A DNA stretch of 38,386 nucleotides, taken from positions 1 to 38,386 of the forward strand of contig CAZFZT010000025.1 of assembly GCA_964523675.1 (NCBI GenBank), given 5' to 3'. Shown here piece after piece: positions 32,338 to 38,386 of the stretch (the stretch's first letter is position 1; each line of letters begins with the position of its first letter). The notes under the pieces were generated by a model. The model was given only the letters and a program-made list of their open reading frames with translations. It ran no database searches and was not told the origin of the DNA. A program made the position numbers and the translations under genes. This DNA is from CAZFZT01 sp964523675 (GTDB taxonomy: Bacteria > Planctomycetota > Phycisphaerae > Phycisphaerales > SM1A02).

Positions 32338-33636
32338 TCAGCGCTCGCGCACCTCCCACAGAAGCGGCACATCATCACCGACTTCGAGCAGCGCGAAGCG
32401 AAGCATCTGCAATGCAGCGAGCACAGAGCGTTCACGTACCGCGGTACGATCGCCGGTGAACTCGAAGCGGCGCGTTGCTGTCGACCGTCCCGGGCGAGCA
32501 AGCGCGATGTACACAAGTCCTGCAGGTTTCTCGGGACTGCCGCCGGGGCCCGCAACGCCGGTGATCGCCATCGCATAGTCCGCTCCGGAGCGCGACTGCG
32601 CACCAGCCGCCATCGCATGCGCCACCTCGGCTGACACTGCGCCATGGCGATCAATCAAGCTCGGGTTGACGCCCAGTTGCTGCGTCTTCATCTCGTTGGA
32701 GTAGGTCACCCATCCGCCGAGGTAGTACGCGCTCGAGCCGGCCACATCGACAATGGCTTTGCCAAGCCATCCGCCGGTACACGATTCAGCCGTGGCCACT
32801 GTCGCGCCCCGCTCCTGAAGCTGTTTGCCTAGCGCAGCCGCGAGCGACTCATCATTGCGGCCAAAGGCGTAAGGATGCCAGCGCTGCTCTATCGTCTCAG
32901 CATCGTCGGATACGAGCCGCTGAACCACTGATCGCTCACCAGTGGCGCGGATTCGTGCTGAGATGATCGCACCGCTGACGGTGATGCCTACCACCGGAGA
33001 GCGATCCCGCGCCATCATTTCTGTGATGTACTCAGCGGCAAGTGATTCGCCGATCCCGTACAGATTCACCTTCTCAGTAACAATGGCATCACGCTGCTTC
33101 GGGAGCAACGCCTCGATGTGCGGCGCCACATGATTGCGGAACATCGGCTTCATCTCCGGCGGTGGACCGGGCAATGCGAAGATGTGACAATCGCGGATGA
33201 CGCCGAACAACCCGGGCGCAGTTCCATGCGGATTGGGGATGCATTGCATCGTCGCCGGCCGGTACGATTGCCGCAGGTTGGACTCGGGCATTGCCCGGCC
33301 TCGATGCTTGAACCAATCATCCAGCCAACGCAGCGCGTCCGCGTCCTGCACCATTGGCTGCTTCGGCGTCGCCACATCCGTCAACGCTTCACGCGTCATG
33401 TCGTCGATGGTTGGACCTAGCCCACCTGTGATGATGAGCAAGCCATGGCTTTGAGTGAGTTCCGTAATCGCGGAGCCGATCGCGCAGCGGTCGTCCGCAA
33501 CGGTGCGATGCTCATCCACGATGCAGCCAGTGCAGACGAGCGCATCACTGATCCATGCGCTGTTGGTGTCAAGCGACTGACCCAGTACAAGTTCATCACC
33601 GATGGAGACTATCGCAGCGCGCATTTCGTCCATCAT
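32338..33636 (-). CDS. cinA: CinA family protein, nicotinamide-nucleotide amidase
   Basis: The 432-residue protein has the two-domain CinA layout. The N-terminal domain (about 5-175) is MoaB/MogA-like, with VSIGDELVLGQSLDTNSAWI and ITGGLGPTIDDMTREAL. The C-terminal PncC domain (about 270-420) has TAESCTGGWLGKAIVDVAGS, TYSNEMKTQQLGV and ITGVAGPGGSPEKPAGLVYI. The family deamidates nicotinamide mononucleotide and may also hydrolyse ADP-ribose, recycling NAD breakdown products. Its ATG (33636) overlaps the pyruvate kinase stop by 4 nt (ATGA), so translation is coupled. ATG 33633 and 33624 are alternative starts. Confidence 0.93.
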   Translation of the reverse strand: MMDEMRAAIVSIGDELVLGQSLDTNSAWISDALVCTGCIVDEHRTVADDRCAIGSAITELTQSHGLLIITGGLGPTIDDMTREALTDVATPKQPMVQDADALRWLDDWFKHRGRAMPESNLRQSYRPATMQCIPNPHGTAPGLFGVIRDCHIFALPGPPPEMKPMFRNHVAPHIEALLPKQRDAIVTEKVNLYGIGESLAAEYITEMMARDRSPVVGITVSGAIISARIRATGERSVVQRLVSDDAETIEQRWHPYAFGRNDESLAAALGKQLQERGATVATAESCTGGWLGKAIVDVAGSSAYYLGGWVTYSNEMKTQQLGVNPSLIDRHGAVSAEVAHAMAAGAQSRSGADYAMAITGVAGPGGSPEKPAGLVYIALARPGRSTATRRFEFTGDRTAVRERSVLAALQMLRFALLEVGDDVPLLWEVRER

Positions 33637-35147
33637 ACGACCGCATGCTGCGGCTCGCCGATGGTGTGGATGCGCAGTGAGTTGGTGATGCCTTCGACTC
33701 CAATGGGTTCACCGGCCACGACGATGCACACATCACCCGCCTGCGCCAGTCCGGATTCGATGAGCCGTTTCTCGATCATCTCCTTAAAGTGGCGTATGCG
33801 CTCCGGCCGCTGCATCAGAAGCGGTGTCACGCCACGAAGGAGCTGCATTCGGCGCACCGCTCGTTCATCAGAACTCACGGCGATGATCGGAATGCTGAAG
33901 TTGTTCTGGCTCAGATATCGAGCCCCACCCCCCTGCTGCGACCAGACAATCACGAGCTTTGCGGCAATATCCTGCGCGACCGTCCACACGCCGTGCGCGA
34001 GCGCGGCCGTGCGGTAGCGCGATTCTCGCAGCTTCGGCGGCGCGGAAGTCTGTTGCGGCTGCTGTGCCAGAAACTCCTCGGTGAACTCCGCGATCCGCCG
34101 CATATGCTCGACAACGAGTGCAGGGTACTTTCCCACCGCCGTCTCACCTGAGAGCATGACGGCGTCGGCCTTATCGAAGATCGCCCCGGCGACATCACTC
34201 GATTCCGCACGTGTCGGCATCGGCGCCTCAATCATGGATTCAAGCATTTGCGTCGCCACGATGCACGGCTTGCCGATCATGTCCGCCGCGGCCATGAGCT
34301 GCTTCTGTATCACCGGCACGCGCGGCAGTTCCATCTCAACTCCCAAATCACCGCGCGCGATCATGATGCCGTCCGACGCTTCGAGGATCGAGTCGATCCG
34401 CTCAACGGCTTTGGGCATCTCGATCTTGGAGATGATTGCGATGCGAAACTCCTGTCGACCGAGCTTCGCTGCAATTCGCGCAATTCCTTCCCGCAAGGCA
34501 TCTACGTCATGCCGGCCACGGACGAAGCTGAGTGCGAAGTAGTCAAGGTCATGCTCAATCGACCAGCGCACATCTGCCCAGTCGCGTTCGGAGAGCGCTT
34601 CAATCGTGAGTTCGGTCTCCGGCAGATTGATGCCCTTCGCCGGCGTCACCAGCCCGCCATGCGTAACGGTACAGATGATGTGGTCTGCGGCTTTGTCCAG
34701 GATCAACATCCGGACCGCGCCGTCGTTGATGAGCAGGCGCTCGCCCGGTTGGACATCGTCGATGAGTCTGGCGTAGGTGCTGCACAGGTGGATCGCGGGT
34801 TCCGAGGCCTTGGATGCGAACGCCGAGGCCGCTTCCAGGTCGCGGTGAAACGTAACGACCGCACCGGTGGGAACCTCGACCCCGCTGCCACTCACACAGC
34901 CGCTCGCCAGACGGATCTTCGGCCCCTGCAGGTCGCCGAGAATCGCCACCGGTACATCAAGCGATCGCGCCACCTCCCGAATGAGCGCCACGCGCGCAGC
35001 ATGCTCTTCGTGCGAACCATGACCAAAATTGATGCGAAACACGCGCGCCCCGCCTTCGATGACCTTGCGCAACGTCTGCGCATCGGATGTCGCAGGGCCG
35101 ATGGTTGCGACAATCTTGGTGAGCGGTAGTGGCGGCGTTGCTGTCAT
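33633..35147 (-). CDS. pyk: Pyruvate kinase
   Basis: Pyruvate kinase makes ATP and pyruvate from phosphoenolpyruvate at the end of glycolysis. The 504-residue protein begins with KIVATIGPATS and has RINFGHG (most homologues read RxNxSHG, so Gly replaces Ser), LGDLQGPKIR, ISKIEMPKAVERID, IARGDLGVEMELPRVPVIQK and ATQMLESMIEAPMPTRAE, then SGETAVGKYPALVVEHM. These cover metal, phosphate and ADP binding. A C-terminal domain with IVVAGEPIGVEG completes it. No Shine-Dalgarno is evident before the ATG. It is probably the first gene of a unit with cinA and folK, and is divergent from a lipoprotein gene. Confidence 0.95.
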   Translation of the reverse strand: MTATPPLPLTKIVATIGPATSDAQTLRKVIEGGARVFRINFGHGSHEEHAARVALIREVARSLDVPVAILGDLQGPKIRLASGCVSGSGVEVPTGAVVTFHRDLEAASAFASKASEPAIHLCSTYARLIDDVQPGERLLINDGAVRMLILDKAADHIICTVTHGGLVTPAKGINLPETELTIEALSERDWADVRWSIEHDLDYFALSFVRGRHDVDALREGIARIAAKLGRQEFRIAIISKIEMPKAVERIDSILEASDGIMIARGDLGVEMELPRVPVIQKQLMAAADMIGKPCIVATQMLESMIEAPMPTRAESSDVAGAIFDKADAVMLSGETAVGKYPALVVEHMRRIAEFTEEFLAQQPQQTSAPPKLRESRYRTAALAHGVWTVAQDIAAKLVIVWSQQGGGARYLSQNNFSIPIIAVSSDERAVRRMQLLRGVTPLLMQRPERIRHFKEMIEKRLIESGLAQAGDVCIVVAGEPIGVEGITNSLRIHTIGEPQHAVV

Positions 35148-35230
35148 GGGTTGGGTTGTGGTGATCCTGCGATGTGTGCAGGTCCATTACATCGGACATC
35201 GTTCGCAACCGGCTTCACCCGCGGGTCGGA

Positions 35231-35236
35231 TATCAT
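35231..35236 (+). promoter_or_regulatory. Candidate -10 element, leaderless arrangement (lipoprotein)
   Basis: TATCAT matches 5 of 6 bases of the TATAAT consensus and lies exactly 6 nt before GTG 35243. No Shine-Dalgarno separates them. No clear -35 element is seen at 17 bp. Prediction only. Confidence 0.35.
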
Positions 35237-35242
35237 CGCAGC

Positions 35243-35878
35243 GTGTCCGCTCGATGCATTGCTTCTGGAATCGCACTTCTCGCCGCCCTGCTCGTTCTGA
35301 GCGCGTGCGACACCTACCGTGTGGAGTACCACCGGAGGCCGGCCTACTACCAGAAGGCGGCCATGGGCGATCTTTCGGACGAGGTGGTGCTGGAAGACGG
35401 AACCAAACTTGTTTTCAGGACGATCCAGCCGCGTCAGCCGCGCCAAAGCCATCCCAGCGGCAACGAGACTGGGGAGCGCAAGACGTTACAGATCCGCGAG
35501 GAGCATGAGGACGGCACGGTTACGCTTCGCGGCATCGTTCCCGAACACGTCCTCACCAACCTGCTGACATGCCTTCATAATGAAGAGTATGAACTCATCT
35601 GGGAGCAACTGCTCGTCGAGGAAACCAGGCGCGCCTGGGAGCAGACGGGGAGCACCAGCGCGGACTTCATCGACTTCTTTCATGAGCACCGCAACAGCAT
35701 GATCCAGGCGGTCAATCGCATTTATCTGGGGTTATCGAGCTTTGAAACCGTGATGGAGTATGACGACTACGGCGTGCTTGAATGCCGTCTGCAACCATCG
35801 TCTGCGCGGAACCTCCGGTTCTCACGGGTGCGAATGCTGCCCACGAGCGAAGGGCTCAAGCTCGTGAACCTGCGGTAA
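35243..35878 (+). CDS. Lipoprotein of unknown function
   Basis: The 211-residue protein has a short lipoprotein signal, with hydrophobic ASGIALLAALLVL and lipobox LSAC (Cys22 as lipidated residue). The mature part begins DTYRVEYHRRPAYYQKA and contains a strand-rich segment (about 35-95) and a helical segment around LLTCLHNEEYELIWEQLLVE, then EHRNSMIQAVNRIYLGLSSF. I recognise no family. GTG 35243 is chosen because it gives a normal signal peptide; the frame is open to 35174 but that adds a charged stretch. A strong terminator follows 28 bp after the stop. Confidence 0.7.
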   Translation: MSARCIASGIALLAALLVLSACDTYRVEYHRRPAYYQKAAMGDLSDEVVLEDGTKLVFRTIQPRQPRQSHPSGNETGERKTLQIREEHEDGTVTLRGIVPEHVLTNLLTCLHNEEYELIWEQLLVEETRRAWEQTGSTSADFIDFFHEHRNSMIQAVNRIYLGLSSFETVMEYDDYGVLECRLQPSSARNLRFSRVRMLPTSEGLKLVNLR

Positions 35879-35905
35879 CGCATCTTTGGACACAAGCGCA
35901 AGAGA

Positions 35906-35935
35906 AAAGCCCAGGGATGGGAGTCCCTGGGCTTT
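35906..35935. terminator. Bidirectional intrinsic terminator
   Basis: A perfect 12-bp stem, AAAGCCCAGGGA (35906-35917) with TCCCTGGGCTTT (35924-35935), closes a 6-nt loop. On the plus strand it is followed by TTTGTTGTT. On the minus strand the stem is followed by TTTTCTC. It lies between the convergent lipoprotein and clpC genes and can end both transcripts. Confidence 0.9.
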
Positions 35936-35961
35936 GTTGTTGAGCGATTGGAGTGTCCTGC

Positions 35962-38386
35962 TCAAGCGGTCTTTGCAGGCGCCTTGGTGGGCGACTTGGG
36001 CTTCTTCGGCTCGCCGCCGTCGCCGCCGTCGCTATCACCTGCATCGCCTTCATCACGCTTGGGCAGAGCTTCGGTGGTGAAGAAGAGATGATCCTCCTCT
36101 TCCTTTCGCGTCACGATGACCTTCTGGCCGCTCTGGTACTCGCCGCCAAGCAGCGCTTCGGCGAGAGGATCCTCGATGTACTGCGAGATCGCGCGGCGAA
36201 GCGGACGCGCGCCGAAGTCGGGATTGAAGCCCTTGTCGATGAGGAAATCCTTCGCGGGCTTGTCAAGTTCAAGTTGCATGCCCTTCGACTCGAGACGCTT
36301 GCGCACCTTCGCCAGTTCGATCTCAATGATCTGATACAGATCGTCTTTGACCAGCGGGCGGAAGACGATGATGTCGTCAAGTCGGTTGATGAACTCCGGC
36401 CGGAAGAACTTCTCGGCCTCGTTCATGAGCGACTTCTTGATGCGCTCGTAGTCCTGCACCTCATCGCGCTTGCCGAAGCCGAACGACTGGCCCCCCTTGA
36501 TGAGGTCCGCGCCGATATTGCTCGTCATGATGAGAATGACGTTTTTGAAATCGACGTGCCGGCCGAAGGAGTCGGTAAGCCGACCCTCCTCCATAATCTG
36601 AAGGAGCATGTTGAAGACGTCCGGGTGCGCCTTCTCGACTTCGTCGAGCAGCACAACCGCGTAAGGCCGACGGCGGATGCGCTCAGTGAGCTGGCCGCCT
36701 TCTTCATACCCGACGTAGCCGGGCGGAGCGCCGATCAGACGCGAGACGTTGTGCTTCTCCATGTACTCGGACATGTCGAGATACACCAGCGCATCGGCAT
36801 CGCCGAACATGAACTCGGCGAGCGCCTTCGCGAGCAGCGTCTTGCCGACGCCGGAGGGCCCGATGAAGATGAACGAACCCATCGGGCGCATCGGATCTTT
36901 GAGGCCCGATCGCGCCTTGCGAATCGCGCGGGATACGGACTTGACGGCCTCGTCCTGCGAAACCACCGTTTTGTGCAGTTCCGCTTCGAGTTGGAGCAGT
37001 CGCTCGGACTCTTCCTTCTCGAGACGCGTCAGCGGCACGCCGGTCATCTTCGAGACGACCTCGGCGATGACCTCTTCATCGACGACGCCGTCGATCTCGT
37101 TCATGCGCTTGCGCCATTCCTGCTGGAGTTTCTCCTTCTCAGAACGGAGTTTCTCCGCCTGATCGCGCAATTCGGCAGCACGCTCGTAATCCGCGTTCTT
37201 GACGGCTTCGTCCTTGTCGATCGAGAGCAGTTCGATCCGCTCTTCTATCGCCGCAAGGTCCGGCGGCTTGGTCATGCTCTTGAGCCGCACGCGAGCGCCG
37301 GCTTCGTCGATGACGTCGATTGACTTGTCCGGCTGAACGCGACCGGGAATGTATCGGCCAGACAGTTCAACCGCTGCACGCAACGCATCGTCGGTGATCT
37401 TCACACGATGGTGCTGGGCATAACGCTCGCGGAGACCCTTGAGAATCTCAACCGTCTGCTCGGCGGAAGGCGGCTCGACGGGAATCGCCTGGAAGCGGCG
37501 TTCGAGAGCTGAATCCTTCTCGATGTACTTGCGGTATTCATCAAACGTAGTCGCGCCGATGCACTGAATCTCGCCACGCGAAAGGGCCGGCTTGAGCACG
37601 TTGGAGGCGTCGATCGCGCCTTCGGCTCCGCCCGCTCCGACGAGCGTGTGAAGTTCGTCGATGAAGAGCATCACGTTCTTCGCGCGGCGGACTTCGTTCA
37701 TCACCGCCTTGATGCGCTCCTCGAACTGGCCGCGATACTTGGTGCCAGCCACCATCATGGCAAGGTCAAGCACCACCAGGCGGCGATCCTGCAGGAGGTC
37801 GGGCACCTCGTGGTTGACGATTTTCTGCGCAAGCCCTTCAACGATGGCGGTCTTGCCAACGCCCGCTTCGCCGAGGAGCACCGGGTTGTTCTTGGTGCGG
37901 CGGCAAAGCACCTGAATGAGCCGCTCAATCTCGTTCTCGCGGCCGATGACGGGGTCGAGTTCGCCGTTGCGTGCGAGTTCGGTGAGATCCCGGCCGAAGC
38001 TGTCGAGGGCGGGCGTCTTGGTCTTGCCGCCGCGGGGCGACGCGCCCGGCTCGCCGCCCCCCGCGGGCTCGGCCGGCTCACCTTCTTCGGATTCAACGCC
38101 TGCCCCGAGCAGATTCAGAACCTCTTCGCGGACTTCTTCGAGCTTGAGGCCGAGGTTGAGCAGCACCTGCGCAGCAACGCCATCATGCTCGCGCAACAGG
38201 CCGAGCAGCAGGTGCTCGGTGCCGACGTAGTTGTGATTGAGCGCGCGCGCTTCTTCAATGGCGTATTCGATCACCTTCTTCGCGCGCGGCGTCAGTGGGC
38301 GGTTGCCGATCGTAAACATGTCGGGGCCGCGCTTGACGAGTTTCTCGACTTCAAGGCGGACCTGCCTCACGTCAAAGGCAGAGTAC
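35962..38386 (-). CDS. clpC: ATP-dependent Clp protease ATP-binding subunit ClpC, N-terminus beyond window
   Basis: ClpC is the unfoldase that feeds proteins to ClpP. The visible 808 codons start within the first Clp-N repeat: the frame runs to the window edge and reads FDVRQVRLEVEKLVKRGPDM, matching internal ClpC sequence, so GTG 38370 is not the start. Then come the second Clp-N repeat (TPRAKKVIEYAIEEARALNH), AAA1 with GEAGVGKTAIVEGLAQKI, a UVR-type segment ERAAELRDQAEKLRSEKEKL that marks ClpC rather than ClpB, and AAA2 with FIGPSGVGKTLLAKALAEFM and LLDEVEKAHPDVFN. The C-terminal D2-small region ends in a Lys/Pro/Ala-rich tail of about 30 residues. An N-terminal part of roughly 50-60 residues is missing. 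Confidence 0.96.
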   Translation of the reverse strand, partial: YSAFDVRQVRLEVEKLVKRGPDMFTIGNRPLTPRAKKVIEYAIEEARALNHNYVGTEHLLLGLLREHDGVAAQVLLNLGLKLEEVREEVLNLLGAGVESEEGEPAEPAGGGEPGASPRGGKTKTPALDSFGRDLTELARNGELDPVIGRENEIERLIQVLCRRTKNNPVLLGEAGVGKTAIVEGLAQKIVNHEVPDLLQDRRLVVLDLAMMVAGTKYRGQFEERIKAVMNEVRRAKNVMLFIDELHTLVGAGGAEGAIDASNVLKPALSRGEIQCIGATTFDEYRKYIEKDSALERRFQAIPVEPPSAEQTVEILKGLRERYAQHHRVKITDDALRAAVELSGRYIPGRVQPDKSIDVIDEAGARVRLKSMTKPPDLAAIEERIELLSIDKDEAVKNADYERAAELRDQAEKLRSEKEKLQQEWRKRMNEIDGVVDEEVIAEVVSKMTGVPLTRLEKEESERLLQLEAELHKTVVSQDEAVKSVSRAIRKARSGLKDPMRPMGSFIFIGPSGVGKTLLAKALAEFMFGDADALVYLDMSEYMEKHNVSRLIGAPPGYVGYEEGGQLTERIRRRPYAVVLLDEVEKAHPDVFNMLLQIMEEGRLTDSFGRHVDFKNVILIMTSNIGADLIKGGQSFGFGKRDEVQDYERIKKSLMNEAEKFFRPEFINRLDDIIVFRPLVKDDLYQIIEIELAKVRKRLESKGMQLELDKPAKDFLIDKGFNPDFGARPLRRAISQYIEDPLAEALLGGEYQSGQKVIVTRKEEEDHLFFTTEALPKRDEGDAGDSDGGDGGEPKKPKSPTKAPAKTA

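Noticed and set aside
34248..35129. A 293-codon plus-strand frame
   Set aside because: It is opposite pyruvate kinase; no domain, no start signal.
35953..37323. A 456-codon plus-strand frame
   Set aside because: It is antisense to clpC, whose motifs are intact on the other strand. It has no Shine-Dalgarno or recognisable domain.
38370..38386. GTG 38370 as the clpC start
   Set aside because: The frame continues to the window edge and matches internal ClpC sequence (FDVRQVRLEVEKL), so the gene is cut rather than short.

Overview
This GC-rich window is about 38.4 kb of one scaffold, broken by a single 100-N gap at 9808-9907. It looks like bacterial chromosome from a Planctomycetota lineage, probably Phycisphaerae-like. 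That placement is inferred from three things: a secreted protein ending in two dockerin-like calcium repeats, thioredoxins fused to LolA/DUF2092-like domains, and large SPFH membrane proteins. There is no rRNA, tRNA, CRISPR array, transposase or phage gene that I can support.

Layout. 1-3526: an FAD oxidoreductase cut by the window edge, a NAD-type isocitrate dehydrogenase, and an FHA-GAF histidine kinase. 3660-9019: an MCE/MlaD protein and an MlaF-type ATPase, separated by an oppositely oriented secreted seven-repeat dockerin protein, then two tandem DUF4190-type membrane proteins; no MlaE permease is visible. 9153-10363: murD, with the middle lost in the gap. 10324-20625: six minus-strand genes, comprising three consecutive SPFH proteins (one with seven predicted membrane helices before the SPFH domain) followed by an ABC-2 ATPase, a permease and an unrecognised 669-residue membrane-anchored protein. 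21071-22210: a divergent orphan ABC-2 permease with short direct repeats upstream. 22211-22828: a non-genic stretch holding a 21-bp-period degenerate repeat array and an imperfect palindrome. 22829-28832: moaC, an amidohydrolase, a lipoprotein and a giant FAD/Fe-S oxidoreductase. 28899-35147: two TlpA fusions, folK, cinA and pyk on the minus strand. 35243-38386: a lipoprotein, a clear bidirectional terminator, and clpC running off the right edge.

How the genes fit together. Much of the window concerns the envelope: lipid transport (MCE/MlaF), peptidoglycan (MurD), membrane quality control or microdomains (SPFH trio), an ABC-2 exporter with its own partner protein, and periplasmic thiol chemistry (TlpA fusions). 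The rest is core metabolism (isocitrate dehydrogenase, pyruvate kinase, folate and molybdopterin steps) and proteolysis (ClpC). Several genes without a Shine-Dalgarno have a -10-like hexamer 6-9 nt before the start codon, which suggests that leaderless transcripts are used alongside SD-led ones.

The least explained items are the 21-bp array at 22310-22645 and the SPFH-trio/ABC block at 10324-20625.
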